DNA of 64,000 nt from Parietaria judaica. Taxonomy: Eukaryota > Streptophyta > Magnoliopsida > Rosales > Urticaceae. The notes below the pieces were generated by a model. The model did not search any database. It was given only the letters and a program-made list of their open reading frames with translations, and was not told the DNA's origin. The stretch lies in the NCBI GenBank assembly GCA_954871525.1, contig OX940860.1, forward strand, positions 57,028,724-57,092,723, read 5' to 3'. Position numbers and translations under genes: made by a program. Position 1 is the stretch's first letter. The number at the start of each line of letters is the position of its first letter. This document shows positions 44,527 through 56,544 of the stretch, in pieces.

Positions 44527-45861
44527 CTATTGGTAGAACTTCTTTAAGTGCTTCACGTTCCAACTCCGCATTACTTTTGCGCCCTCAGTATTCTTGAGCT
44601 CGTAGACTCCCGGCTTGACGACGCTGGTGACTATGTAAGGGCCTTCCCAAGTCTGCCCTAGCTTTCTAGCATTCGTCTCAGCGGTGTTCTGAAAAACTCG
44701 CCGGAGGACCATCTCTCTGACTCTGAACCTCCTCGAGCGCACCTTCTTATTGTAAAAATGCGCTATCGTGTTCTGGTAGTTGGCGATGTGCGCGCTTGCT
44801 TGCTCGCGTCTTTCGTCGACGTGGTCGAGCTGATGTAGGAGATTCTGTTCATTGTCTTCCTCACTATTGGGGGCCAGAGTTCGACGAAGACTCGGGATGC
44901 TAACTTCCGCCGGGATCACAGCTTCCACTCTGAAGGCTAAGGCAAAATGAGTCTCGCCGGTCACAGAATGAGGGGTTGTCCGATAAGCCCATAGCACTCC
45001 CGGCAGCTCGTCCGCCCACAACCCTTTCTTCTCGTCGAGCCTCCTCTTGATGTTGTCGACGATGGTTCGGTTGACCGCCTCGGCGTTCCCGTTGCCTTGG
45101 GGATATCGTGGTGTCGATGTATTGAGTTTTATCCTCCATCGCCTGCAAAAATCTCCGAACTTCTTCGATATGAATTGAGATCCATTATGGGCGATTATCT
45201 CTCTAGGCAATCCAAAGCGAGTGACCACATTCTTCCAAATGTAGCTCTCGACGTCGGAATCCTTGATGTTGGCGTATGACTCAGCCTCCTTCCATTTGGT
45301 GAAGAAGTCCGTAACGACGAGCATGAACCTCTTCTGCCACTTGCCGATGGGCATGGGGCCGACGATGTCCATTGACCACTTCATGAACGGGTAAGGCACA
45401 GACACCACGGAGAGTTCCTCTGCAGGGCAGTTGATCGTTGGAGTGTGTCGCTGGCATCTTTCGCACTTCTTGGCATGGCCGATGCAATCGGCGACCATGG
45501 TCTCCCAAAAGAAACCTTGCCGTTTAGTCTTCCTCAGCAAGAAACGTCCGCCGGAATGGTTTCCGCATTCCCCGCTGTGGATTTCTCGCATGACGTACTC
45601 AGCCTCTTTCTTGCCAAGACATGTCAAGTAGGGACCTGCGAAGCTCTTCAAGTAAAGTATGTTGTCGAGGACGGTGTACTTGGAGCTCTTCGATTTGATC
45701 TTCCTGGACTCCTGCGAGTTCTCGAGCAACATTCCATCGAGAATGTACTTCCAGAAGGGCGTTCGCCAATCTTCTGCTTCACCGTCGTCCACGACTCCTC
45801 GCTCCTCACCTTCGTCCTCATCATCCTCGATCTCGTTCACGTTGGCCTCGCCAGTCCTTTC
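44527..45861 (-). pseudogene. Integrase region of gypsy E (second catalytic Asp lost)
   Basis: Open from about 45861 to the stop at 44527. It shows the HHCC zinc-binding domain (HSGECGNHSGG, then CERCQRH), the catalytic core with WSMDIVGPMP (first Asp) and GNGNAEAVNRTI (catalytic Glu), and a C-terminal part ending WEGPYIVTSVVKPGVYEL and WNVKHLKKFY. The second catalytic motif, normally ADNGSQF, reads AHNGSQF, so the essential Asp is His and strand transfer should be abolished. In-frame TAA 45862-45864 separates it from RNase H. Frame is continuous with the reverse transcriptase. Confidence 0.9.
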
Positions 45862-47787
45862 TTACTCAGCCCATTTGCTTCCTTTAGCTTTCTTTTTCGC
45901 GGGGCCTTCCTCTCTTATGATACTCGGTTTCTCCACCGTCTCCACCGTGACCGACCTCAGTTTGCCGACTTCAGTCATCGAGCCTATGCTTGCCAGTGCA
46001 TCGGCGTGAGTATTGTCTCCTCTAGTTACCTGTGTTAGGCTGAAGTAGTCAAACTTCCTCGAGAGAGCACCGACTACTCCCGCATAGGCCTCCGTTCGCT
46101 AGTCGTTCTTCTCGTATTCCCCGTTGACTTGTTTTACCACCAACTGTGAATCCGAGAAAGCGTGCAAGTTCTTGGCTCCGATTGCTAAGGATGACTGCAT
46201 CCTGATAATGAGTGCTTCATACTCCGTCTCGTTGTTGGTGGAGTGATAAGCGAGGCGACAAGCTTTCTCCACTACGTCTCCCATCGGGGAGACGATTCTG
46301 ATCCCCACCCCAGATCCTTGCGTTGTCACTGATCCGTCAACCTGCAACCTCCAGATGCCGGCCTCGTCGCTGAGGTCAACTGGGACCTTTGGTAGCTCGA
46401 TGAGGAAATCAGCGAGCACTTGAGATTTGAGACTCGTCCGAAGTTTGTACTCGATGTCATATGCCCCCAGTTTTATCGACCATTTCGTGATCCTTCCTGA
46501 CTGGCTCGGGCCGTGGATGATAGAGCGGATCGGCCTGTCGGTCATGACAACGATGGTGTGGGCCTGGAAGTGATGCTTCAATCTCTCCGATGCGTCGTAT
46601 ACTGCCAAGGCGAGCTTCTCGGGTTGCGGGTACCTTGTCTCGGCATCGAGGAGCTTCCTGCTGATGTAGAAGACGGGCTTCTGCTCCCCATCCTCCTCTC
46701 GTACAAGCACTTGGCTGATCGCGTGGTCAGACACGGCGATGTACAAATACAATGGCTCCCCTGGTTTTGGCTTTGTCATGATGCGCGGCGACGACAGATA
46801 AGATTTCACCGTTTGGAAAGCCTCCTCGCACTTCTCGGTCCACTCGAATTTCTTGTTCTTCCTCAGCAGTTTATACAAGAGGAGAGTCTTGTCGGCCGAT
46901 CGTGAGATGAATCGGTTCAGAGCGGCGATCCTCCCGGTCAATCTCTAAATCTCTCGCCGATTTCGTGGCGAGGGCATGCTCTTGATTGCCTCGATCTGCT
47001 CAGGGTCGCCTTCGACTCCTCGCCGAGTGACCATATGGCCCAAGAATTTTCCCGAGGACATACCGAATGTGCACTTGGTGGGATTCAGCTTCATCTCGTG
47101 CTGGTTCAGAATCTCGAAGCATTCCTCCAGGTGCTCGATGTGCGTCGCCGCCTTCAGGGATTTGACGACCATATCGTCGATGTATACCTCCATGCTCTTC
47201 CCGATCTGCTTGTGAAACATCTTCGTCACTAGCCTCTGGTAGGTTGCTCCGACGTCTTTCAACCCGAAGGGCATGACTTTGTTGCAATACGTGCCCCTCT
47301 CGCTGATGAAAGCAGTCTTCTCCTCGTCGTCCGGGTGCATCCTTATTTGGTGGTATCCGGAGTAAGCAACCATGAAGCTGAGAAGCTCGTAGCCATGGAT
47401 ATCCTCGACGAGGTGATCTATATACGGCATCGGGAAGCTGTCATTCGGGCAGGCTCGGTTGAGGTTGGTGAAGTCCACGCATACTCGCCATTTACCGTTA
47501 TTATTCTTCACGACGACGGTATTAGCCAACCACTCGGGATATTTCACTTCTCGAATGGTACCCATCGAGAGCAGCTTGTCCACCTCGTCGTTGATGATCT
47601 TATTCCTATCGGGGGCCATCTTTCTCCTCTTCTGTATGACGGGTTTGTGTCTCGGATCGGTGTTAAGGCGATGAGCTTTCACCGATGGGTCGATCCTCGG
47701 CATGTCCTCGTGAGACCAGGCGAAACTTCCCCGATTCGTTTTTAGGAAATCGACCAGTTGGGTCCTGATCTCCGGGTCAAGCTCCAC
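45862..47787 (-). pseudogene. Reverse transcriptase, RNase H and archaeal-type RNase H of gypsy E
   Basis: Reverse transcriptase lies at 47787-46945 (PVIQKRRKMAPDR, VCVDFTNLNRACPND, MPFGLKDVGATYQRL, VYIDDMVVKS with the YIDD active site). After in-frame TAG 46945-46947 comes RNase H (46941 onward; YISRKLLDAETRYPQPEKLAL, MTDRPIRSII). A second, archaeal-type RNase H follows (WRLQVDGSVTTQGSGVGI, NNETEYEALI, AFSDSQLVVKQVNGEY), diagnostic of the Tat lineage. TAG 46099-46101 breaks the second RNase H before its end, and the remaining codons (RGDNTHADALASIGS) run on to TAA 45862-45864. Confidence 0.9.
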
Positions 47788-47942
47788 ACCTATACCGATG
47801 GTCCGAGTAGGATCAGATTCGTCGATACAGACTCGTTCTACCTCTTCAAGCTGTGCCCCCCCTTTCCTCTCTTCGGCACTTTGTGCCTCAACGTCTTCCG
47901 TACTCAGTATACTGGCGGTCTTGGGGCAGGCGTAGCTAATTG

Positions 47943-48608
47943 CTATAAACCGGCTGGCTCCCCTTTCTCCATCTGCTTGATCCTTTTTTCGTTGGCCATC
48001 GATTTATGGTGCATCATGTTGCAGGTCCGGTAGGCGTCTCTGCTTCCTTTGAGCTCCTCGATCTCCCCTTCCTTCTTGCCCGGGAATTTTATGCACTGAT
48101 GGTACGTCGATAGGATGACTCTCATGGAGTGGATCCAAGGTCTCCCTAGGATCACGTTGAAGTGCGATGGGACATTTAGCACCATGAACTCCGTTATCTG
48201 GTTGACGCTCCTCGCGCAGACCGGGAGATGGACGGTCCCCATGGAGATGGCGACATCCCCGTTAAAACCTGACACCTTGCGAGGGCGTCCTCCGATCACG
48301 AGCCGCTCGATACCCATCTTCATCAAGCACTCGTAGAAAATGACGTCGAACGAACTCCCATTGTCAACAAGGATGCGGTAAACCTCGCAACCACCGATGT
48401 TGAGCTCGAGGACCAGAGCATCGTCGTGCATATCAGAACAGTCCTCGTTCTCGACGAACTCTATCCTTGCGCCCGAGCCAGCCATCGTCACGTCTCCTCG
48501 GCCGTGTTCTTTCCCTCTTCGCTGATCGGCTTTGATGCTGTTGACCGAATCTTCGCAGAATCGCGATCCGCCCATAATCAGCTCGATTCTTTTCCTCGAG
48601 GCCGATCG
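47943..48608 (-). pseudogene. Protease region of gypsy E
   Basis: Contains the retropepsin motif YRILVDNGSSFDVIF and the downstream NVILGRPWIHSM, typical of gypsy proteases. It follows gag in the same frame after TAG 48609-48611, and ends at a stop (47943-47945). Reverse transcriptase then continues in another frame, so at least one indel occurred between 47943 and 47787; the G-run at about 47855-47860 is a likely site. Confidence 0.85.
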
Positions 48609-51080
48609 CTATCCTTCGGCGCGCTTCACCACCGATGGCTCGATCGCAAGATTTCTCTTCGCTCCGCCTTGATCGTTTCCTTCATCATGCGCCGGGCCTT
48701 CTCGCCGATTCTGCCATGCCCTATTACCGTTATTCCACGGCTCGGGAGGGTTATATGTAAGGTCTTTGATCTCCCCCCACGCGTACCTCCTCTGAAGCTC
48801 CTTCTTCAGCATGGCGCAATCTTCGGTGGAATTGCCGTTATAGTTATTGTTAAGGTCGGATTTGGACAAATCCATCCTCAACACAACTCGTGTCGTTTTG
48901 TCCATAAACGACATGAGGGAGGCGAGGAAGTTCACCGGCGAAGAGGGAGTTATCCCCGAGGAAGGACATCCCCGAGGAGGAATACCCCGAGGAGGTTCAT
49001 CAGCGAGGGGACGCAGCCACGCGAGCAAGCGGGTCGCGATGAAGCGTCCCATCACGACTCGACGAGGAATTTCGTCATGATGATTATGCAGAGCCCGATG
49101 ACAGCCGAAGAGACGTGCATTTAATGAAACCGACCTACTCACTCGATGAGAGCGTCAGCGACGGAGGCCTGCAGAGCCGAATGACGGCTGACGAGACGCG
49201 CATTTAATGCGGCGCACCTACCCACTACGGCAGCATGCTCGGAGGTGACATAAAGTAAGGATAAACCCTGCTGCCCTAAAATCACGTCAGAAAATGATGA
49301 TTAAAGAGGAAATAGGCGGGAAAGATAGAGGAGGAAGGCATTGTAAACTCTATAAAAGGCAAGATAAGCCTCATTTGTAAGGGTTGGTGGTTCGAACAAA
49401 GGCGAGAGAAAAAAGACTCGAGAAAGGAAGGAAAAAGAGATCTGGCAATAGAAAAGGTCGAAGAAAAAGATATATCTGAGGTTCATGATCCTTCATCTGT
49501 CCAGCTATTTAACGGAAGAAAACCGAGCTCATTTCGGAAATTATAATAAAACAGAGATATTCATCATTTGTTGTCTTTTTATTTATTATTTGATGATTGT
49601 CTTTGTGACTGGAAAAGGGTGGTGAAAAACCCCCTCTACAGTTATGGTAAGTGCAGAACTTACTCATATCTTTTGGCCAAAGCTTCCGCCCGAAGCTCCC
49701 TCGGCCTCCTGAGAATCCTGCTCGGCTTCTGGAGAATCCTCCTCGTCCTTCAGAGAATCCTCCTCGGTTTCCGGAGGGTTCTCCTCGCTGCTGACCTCCT
49801 CGCTCTTGCTCTCTTCGGTCTTCGGAAAAATCTCTTCGCTGTTGATTTCCCCGATTGTAGTCGCGATCTCTGTTCTCGTCTACCTGGTAGACTTCTTGCC
49901 TCGGGGCTTCCCGAGCTCGTCGATCATTAGGATTTCCTCGATCTTCTTCTCCTCTTCCCGTTCTAGACGACGGGGCATCTCTTCCATCCCCGTTCTCCCT
50001 TTTTCCGTGCTGCTTTTCCTTGCTTCCGCCTTCGTGAATCTTCTTCTGGGCTAGCGTCTCTTCCTCTATCTCCATGAAGAGTGTCGCTCTGTGGAGTGCG
50101 TCCTCGATTGTCGACGGACGCATTTTTATCAACTCCTCGCGGAAAGGAGCCAAGTACCACAGGCCGTGCTTCAGTGCCTGGATTGCGACGACGTCATCGA
50201 GCCACGGGACGCTGACCATGATGTCTTTGAATCTTCCGACGTATTGCCGGAGGGTTTCTTCTCGTCCCTGTGACAGGTTCCACAAGGTTGTGACGGTCGC
50301 CTCGTTCTGTACGTACATTGAGTAGTGTCGCAAAAAGTATGCAATGAGCTCATCGGAGTCGCTGATGGACTGCGGTGGTAGCTTCGCAAACCAATCGCTA
50401 CCCGGACCTTGCAGGCTTTCGACGAAGAGATGACACAGGATAGCTTCCAGCTTTGCTTCCTCGCCACCTATACGTTCCGTTGCGATCCGGAAAGACTTCA
50501 CGTGGGTGTTCGGATCCGATGTCCCTCTATATTGCGAGAGCCTGACCTTCGGCAATTCCCCTAGCTCCACGCTGCAAATCTTTGCCGAGAAAGGGGTGAT
50601 TCTGGCCTCCTTTACCAACCTGTCGATCTCAGGTGCCGCGCTCGTTGCCCTGTGCACTTGCGGGGCCACGTATCCCGTCTTTGCCTCCATGCTCGAAGAC
50701 ATTTCCCTCATCGCTCTTCGGACCTCCTCCTTGACTGTCTCTGCTATGGTGGTTGCCAAGCCTCCTTGCGGGTTCGTCGTGGTTACCGGTGTCAAGCCGG
50801 TGGCGTTGAAAAGATCTCAGTTGATTGGTGGCGCCTGCGGCGTCAGGTTTCCTTGCTCTATTCCAGCTGTGGCTCTCCCTTCTCCTCGAGCTGAAGATCC
50901 TGCGATTGTGCTCTCCGGACCTTCCCTTCTTTGGCTTGCAATCGCGTGGTCTAGGAAAGCGGCGAGCTGCCCGTTCCTCTCCTCCTGCTCTTCCGTTTTC
51001 CTGGCCGCCTCCTCAGCCATTCTCGTCGCTTCTATCGCTCTTGCCGTGGCTTCGGCCAACTGCCGCTGAAGTCTCTCCAT
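48609..51080 (-). pseudogene. Gag of gypsy E, split by a solo LTR
   Basis: First Met at 51080 (MERLQRQLAEATARAIEATR, a coiled-coil-like N-terminus). In-frame TGA lies at 50817-50819. The capsid part holds KVRLSQYRGTSDPNTHVKSF, GSDWFAKLPPQSISDSDELI and LRQYVGRFKDIMVSVPWLDD, followed by a Lys/Arg-rich region and GGF(S)xGRGGF repeats. The zinc knuckle starts FCTYHN at about 49660 and is cut there by the solo LTR 48848-49640; its second half (NSTEDCAMLKKELQ) resumes at about 48842 in the minus direction. Gag then ends at TAG 48609-48611. Confidence 0.85.
48848..49640 (+). mobile_element. Solo LTR of the E family, opposite orientation, inside gag
   Basis: From TGTTAAGGTCGGATTTGGAC to AACCCCCTCTACA, 793 bp, matching the E LTRs with clear divergence and only about two of the 83-bp units. 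It is flanked by a perfect 5-bp duplication GTTAT (48843-48847 and 49641-49645). The promoter CTATAAAAGGCAAG is near 49350. A solo LTR is what remains after LTR-LTR recombination of a full element. Confidence 0.92.
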
Positions 51081-51178
51081 GGCTAGGACTTCGTCCCCTT
51101 TCTATACTGACGATGGTGTCGCTCGATGACATCTCGCTCCTTAAAATTCCTGGCTGTGAGTTAGAAAGAAAACAAAGC

Positions 51179-51196
51179 CCATCGGTGGGCGCCAAA
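51179..51196 (-). other. Primer binding site of gypsy E
   Basis: The minus strand reads TTTGGCGCCCACCGATGG one base after the LTR end CTCTACA. TTTGGCGCC starts are typical of Tat-type gypsy elements. I have not assigned the tRNA. Confidence 0.7.
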
Positions 51197-51197
51197 C

Positions 51198-52031
51198 TGT
51201 AGAGGGCGATTTTCACCACCCTTTTCCAGTCACAAAAATAATCACAAAGAACAAGTTAACAACAATGATCAGTGAATATTTTTTATTTTATTATATTTCC
51301 GACAAGAGCTCGGTTTCCTTTCGTTGAGTAGCTGGACAGTTGAAGGATCAAGTACAATGAGCTTTCTCTAATTCTTAAGTCTTTCTCTTACAGGACTTTC
51401 TCTCCTCTCTCTGGTTTCTTTTCCCTTTTTTTTTGAACCCTTACGAATGAGGCTTAACTTGCCTTTTATAGAGTTTACATTTGCCCTCTCACATTTTTCC
51501 CGTCCTTTGTCGCATCCCATCACTAGCTTTTCCAGGAGTGACTCGAGGAAGGAATGGTTAACACATGCCTTACGTCATTTTGGAGCTGTTGGCCAGAGTG
51601 CGTAGGTGGGCATCATTAAATGCACATCTCGTCAGTGGTCATTCGGCTCTGCAAGCCTCGTCGTTGATGCCCCTCATCAAGTGGGTAGGTGGGCATCATT
51701 AAATGCACATCTCATCAGTGGTCATTCGGCTCTGCAAGCCTCGTCGCTGATGCCCCTCGTCGAGTGGGTAGGTGGGCATCATTAAATGCACATCTCGTCA
51801 GTGGTCATTCGGCTCTGCAAGCCTCGTCGTCGATGCCCCTCGTCGAGGCGTGATGCGACATTTCGTCGTGGTTCACCTTTGCCCTAGTCAGACTTCGTCG
51901 CGGGTTAAACCTCCTAGAGGATGTTCCTTGGTTGACCATCGGTCAACGAACTTCCTTCATCTCACGTCGTTTTAGGGACAAAACGGCACGAGTTGTGTTG
52001 AGGATGGATTTGACTAAATCCGACCTTAACA
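51198..52031 (-). mobile_element. 5' LTR of gypsy E (834 bp)
   Basis: On the minus strand, from TGTTAAGGTCGGATTTAGTC (52031) to GAAAATCGCCCTCTACA (51198). It has three 83-bp units (about 51600, 51683 and 51766) against four in the 3' LTR; that one unit accounts for the 82-bp length difference. The promoter CTATAAAAGGCAAG lies near 51461-51474. Confidence 0.9.
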
Positions 52032-52466
52032 ATATATATATATATATTTTGAATAAGGTACCGCTATCGGCCAAAGTTACAATGCACTCTCGCATTACTA
52101 GATATATTCAGTGTAAGAATAGGTGGCACCAGTATATTTCTTTTATCGGAGCCAGAAAATGTAACAAGTGGGGCCAAAAAATAAACTATAATTTTCAATA
52201 TAAGTAACACTGGATCAAGTAACATATACTGCATTATATTGTTTGCAACAAATTTTCATGTTATAAATAATTTCATTGTTATCATAAGTTTTTATGTTAA
52301 AAATTTAAGAAAATTTGATAAATTATCTTCTTTTTTTTCAATTAATTCAGAATTTTATAGATTTCTTAAATTATTGATCGGTTGCTCAATTTTTTTTTTA
52401 ATAATATAACATACGATTCAAATATATTAATACATCTATAAACGTTGTACAGGAAGAGAGAGAGCC
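52032..52466. other. AT-rich spacer right of gypsy E
   Basis: Begins with the other half of the AT microsatellite (52032-52047). No gene is seen. Confidence 0.65.
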
Positions 52467-52469
52467 TAA

Positions 52470-53522
52470 GGGTCCGTTTGTTTACATTAAGATTAAGACG
52501 TCTGAATCTGAATGCACATCTGAATAATAAGAGGTGACATCTGAATCTGAATAACAGATAATTAAGTGTGTTTGTTTTTTAAGATCTGAATGCAGATCAG
52601 AATACATTTTTCTTGTAAAAATTAAATTTTACTATACGATTATTTTTATTAATAATAATTTAAATTTAAATTTAAAATAATTTATTTAATAATATCAAAT
52701 TATTTTATTTTTCATAAAAATTCCATTGAAAATATTTTATGATAACATATAAATATAATAAATATTTAAAACTTTATTTGAAAAATTGTACACTATAAAA
52801 AATCATATCATCTATTAAATTATTTATGATAATTAATTATATGTAAATTTATTTTAATGATTATTTAATTTATTATATTAATAAATTTGGAAATATGTAA
52901 ATTTAAATATATATATATATATATTCATTAAAAAATAGAATATATATAAACTAATTATATAATTATCAAAATTATTCTCTAAACTGATAAATTATTTTAT
53001 AAAAATGTATTCGTATTTTTTTTACGGATAAATAAATTTGATGATTTGGTTAATTATTTAATTCATAAATAAATTATTATTTGTAATTTATTTTTTAAAA
53101 CGAAATTCGATTTTCATATATTTTTTGAATAATCGAAAATATATCTTCCCACCTGTCATTGGATTCCTCTCGTCGCAAGCTTTCCAATGATATATTATAT
53201 GAGTCAATCTGATGCTCGGAAAAAAAGTTGCGGAGTTTTGAAGTTTTGTAGAGGAGAGAGAAAAATCTAATAAACAAAAATTATAAATTAACCAAATCAT
53301 ACGTGAGAATTATGAAAAAGAAGATGACATGTCAATAATAATTAAAGAGAAGAGAGAGAAATAATAGATCTTAATGCTATCCAGACTCGGTTATACATCT
53401 TACCGAATAAGAGATCATTCAGACCCATTAAGAGTTTTTAAATAAAAAAACAAATGCACTTAATGTACCAAGATCTGACTCATTAAGATTCAGATATCTA
53501 TTAAGTGCAAACAAACACACCC
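52470..53522. mobile_element. Non-autonomous PIF/Harbinger-type element (1053 bp)
   Basis: Ends GGGTCCGTTTGTTTACATTAAG (left) and, on the minus strand, GGGTGTGTTTGTTTGCACTTAA (right) are inverted. The element is flanked by TAA at 52467-52469 and 53523-53525, the three-base duplication typical of PIF/Harbinger. Subterminal ATCTGAATCTGAAT/ATTCAGAT motifs recur near both ends. The interior is AT-rich with no transposase. An alternative is a hAT element, but no 8-bp duplication fits. Confidence 0.75.
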
Positions 53523-53525
53523 TAA

Positions 53526-53601
53526 GTGTTAGTCGGTATTGAATTTGTCATACTAAGATGAATGAATTTGTCATGGGAGCAGAGTGCTATTCTAACACAT
53601 T

Positions 53602-53672
<71 letters not shown>

Positions 53673-55000
53673 GTGATATTTAGTTTATATATATCGTTAT
53701 GTTAAATTAATGGGCTCAGGTTAAGTGGGGGCGGCCGACCCGCTTAGCGCTCTGTAGATCCGCTCTTGTATACATATATATAAGAATTATCGCGACATGA
53801 GTATCCATCGATTTAAAATATTTTAATAATTTTTTATTTTTAGTCGAATAAAATATTACTACATTGAAATTGTAAATAAAATGCCACATGGCACATTTAA
53901 TTGACCGCTACATGGCATGCCATATCATTCGACTGTCATGTGGCATGTGACATGACATTTTATTTTATTTTATTCTTTTTAGTCGGTACTTTCAAAGTAT
54001 TTTTATTTTTGAGAGAATTGAAAATTGTCCGAGCCATTTAATAGACTACCGGTACTTTATTAATTTATTTTTTAATAGAAGAAGAAGAGGAGGAGGAGGA
54101 AAATTTGATTATTTTTTTTAATAAAAAAGTAAAGAAATAGATTTAAGAAAATTAAAAATGATACGTATGTTTCATTCACATTAATTATTAGATATAAGTT
54201 ATATCTAATTACAGTAATAAAATTAATTTGATATATAAAATTAAAATTGTAACGTATACATAATAATAGTATAATTCTTATACAATTTTTCAAAAAAATT
54301 AGTCCATAAACCTATTGGTTAGTGGTTTACCCATAAAACTTATCAAAAACTTTGCATATTCGTAATTTTTTTCTCGAAAAACTCATCGGTAACCTCATAA
54401 AATAGAGCTATCGGTTTTTCATCCGTTTCCTTATTTAGAACTTTGATATTTATAACTCTAATATCAAGTTAAAAAATATTTTTGTAAGTAATTAAATATG
54501 TAAACACAAAATACAGATAATAAGATGTATTTCATAGGTAGGTTAGATTATTAGGGTTATTTAAAGATATGGCCCTAGCTTAAGAATAATTTACCGTCTT
54601 ATTTAAAGAGATATGGCACTATCTCTTATTTAAAGAGATAGTGACGAATGATAATGACCCTCTGTTAATTATTTGCAGAAATATAGCGTAAAATATTTTT
54701 AGTATAACTTCTTGACGCAAAAAAGTTCGGTATTATAAATATTTGGGCTAATAATGGTATAAGATTCTAAAATTATTTGAAAAAGTGATGTACTCCCCAA
54801 CATCAATTGTAAGGAGCTAATACTCCAAAACTGAATAATTGATTTTTCAATATGTTCGCTCCTAATTGTCTCAATTAACATTTAATCATGGATATGTACA
54901 CCTTTTTTATTGTGTAAAATGAGATTGAAAAAAATATACATGATATGTGCATTTTTCGTAACATATAAAAATTGGGCCCCCTTTGGCAAAGGTCAAAGCC
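53526..55000. other. AT-rich gene-free stretch with microsatellite
   Basis: Includes an AT microsatellite at 53609-53669, a GC patch GGGGGCGGCCGACCCGC near 53727 that recalls the element end at 26877, a GAA/GAG run at about 54078-54100, and a small palindrome CACTATCTCT...AGAGATAGTG at about 54616-54642. No gene recognised. Confidence 0.65.
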
Positions 55001-56527
55001 TGTCATGGTAAGTCAAGGTCCATCACCAACACCAAAAGCCCGGGACCGAAGAACTAAGACATTAGCGAGGCCCGGGGTCCAAAAGGCGACGAGGCGGCAA
55101 AGCCGACGAGGTGACGAGGTGACAAGCCGACGAGGCGACGAGGCGACAAGCCGACGAAGCGACATGCCAACGAGGCGACGAGGCGACAAGCCGACGAGGC
55201 AACGAGGCGACAATCCAACGAGGCAACGAGGCGACAAGGCGACAAGCCCCCTCGTCATAACTTGACGAGGGCATAACTTGTAATCATCCCACACGACGAG
55301 GAGATCCGAGGCCACGAAGATCTCCGGGAAATCCTCCGGATTTCCCCAAACACAACAAGCGGACTCGCGGACAACCCGAAGACATCGAAGACGAATCAAG
55401 AAGCACCGACGACCCTTTTCACAAAGGAGAAACTCGCAAGCCCCTGGAGGTGCAATATTCAGGGAATTCGCAGACCCCTGAAGGTGCAGTTATCAGGGAA
55501 TTCGCAGGCCCCTAGGAGGTGCAATTTCAGGGAGATGGTTTTCCTATAAATAGGAGCCTTCTCCCCCTCATTTCCACACTCACTCACATCTTTCTCCAGA
55601 GTTTCTCTCTCTAGCTTTCTCTCTCTAGAAAATTCGTCCACTCTTAAGGAGGAAAGGGCTTGAATAAGATCTGAGATCGATCTAGAAGCAGAGTCATAGA
55701 CCTGATAAGAAAGGTTGTTCGACGAGTCAGCTAAGGGGTCCCTCGACAGGTGGGTAACCACGCCACCACCTGTGAGGTCGACAGAGGAAGAAGCGTCCCT
55801 TCGTCAGGATAAGGCTCCTCATGATACGAGGCCACCTACCCTGGCAAGGTCGACAGAGGAGCACACCTCGTCAGGTCAAGGCTCTCACTGTACTTCGCCA
55901 ACACGAGGGAAGTTCGACAGTGAGTTCGCCAACACCAACGAGGTCGACGAAGAACACGTCACGCCAGTAATACCCAGCCATCAGGCCAAGGGTCACCCCC
56001 GCGCCACCTACAATGGCACTTCCAACGAGTCAAACCACATCGTCATTCACCCGCCGTTTATCACTAACCCCGAACTACGTGGGACCTGATTCTCTTAAAC
56101 TGAGATACGTAGGCAGCCTCGCCCAACCATAAGCGACGGGGCACGGGCCCATTCTACCCTTTTTTGCAGGTCCTCCCTTGCCATAGGAGCTCGCCAAGGA
56201 AGGAAAAGCACGAAGAATCATCAAGATTAGCACAGAGCTTCATCAAGACCGGAGTTCGCCCGGAAGAGGACATCGCCAAGACAAGGACTCCGTCCGGACG
56301 AGGAGCTTCGCCGTGAACCGGACTTCGCCACCACCAAGGAAGTTCGCCGAGGATCGTCAACGACAGCCCGGAGACTCATCCAAGACGACGGAATCGCCTC
56401 CAGCTTTGACGACCAACATTCAACCCGCGTTGACTCAGCATTCAATCATCCTTGTGTTCAGCGGGTCAATCTCGGGACCCGAACCTTGGATCCGACTCTA
56501 AGTTAAAGCCATTTTTACGCATTAACA
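55001..56527 (+). mobile_element. 5' LTR of D (about 1.5 kb)
   Basis: The right end is secure: ACGCATTAACA at 56517-56527 followed by a TTTGGCGC primer site. The start TGTCATGG at 55001 is tentative. It contains the promoter CCTATAAATAGG (55543-55554) with a CT-rich leader (CACTCACTCACATC, TTTCTCTCTCTAGC), a 36-38-bp repeat in three copies at about 55434-55533 (GGAATTCGCAGACCCC type), and diverged GTCGACAGAGGA and CGCCAA motifs downstream. Confidence 0.65.
55085..55250. repeat. GACGAGGCGACAAGCC minisatellite in the D LTR
   Basis: Units of 8-9 bp (GACGAGGCG, ACAAGCC) repeat for about 165 bp, with larger units of about 24-41 bp. All frames on the minus strand are open through it as Arg/Leu/Val repeats, which I regard as a by-product. 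Confidence 0.85.
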
Positions 56528-56528
56528 G

Positions 56529-56544
56529 TTTGGCGCTAGAAGAA
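56529..56544 (+). other. Primer binding site of D
   Basis: TTTGGCGCTAGAAGAA begins one base after the LTR end CATTAACA. TTTGGCGC starts are usual for plant gypsy elements. Confidence 0.7.

Larger units (their letters stand above)
31281..52031 (-). mobile_element. Ty3/gypsy retrotransposon E (Tat-like), carrying two later insertions
   Basis: Two LTRs (31281-32196 and 51198-52031), a primer site next to the right LTR, a purine tract next to the left LTR, and the minus-strand order gag, protease, reverse transcriptase, RNase H, second RNase H, integrase define a gypsy element. The second, archaeal-type RNase H and the TTTGGCGCC-type primer site point to the Tat lineage. It is interrupted by solo LTR 48848-49640 and by copia element A2 (33266-44022). 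Without A2 and the solo LTR it is about 9.2 kb. Several stop codons, a frameshift and a lost integrase catalytic residue make it defective. Confidence 0.9.

Noticed and set aside
45097..49124. Numerous plus-strand frames opposite gypsy E pol and gag
   Set aside because: Shadows of the minus-strand polyprotein; no independent motifs.
53088..53300. Two overlapping minus-strand frames in the Harbinger-type element
   Set aside because: Short, AT-rich, no transposase motif.
55013..55399. Minus-strand Arg/Leu/Val-rich repeated frames
   Set aside because: Generated by the GACGAGGCGACAAGCC minisatellite in the D LTR.
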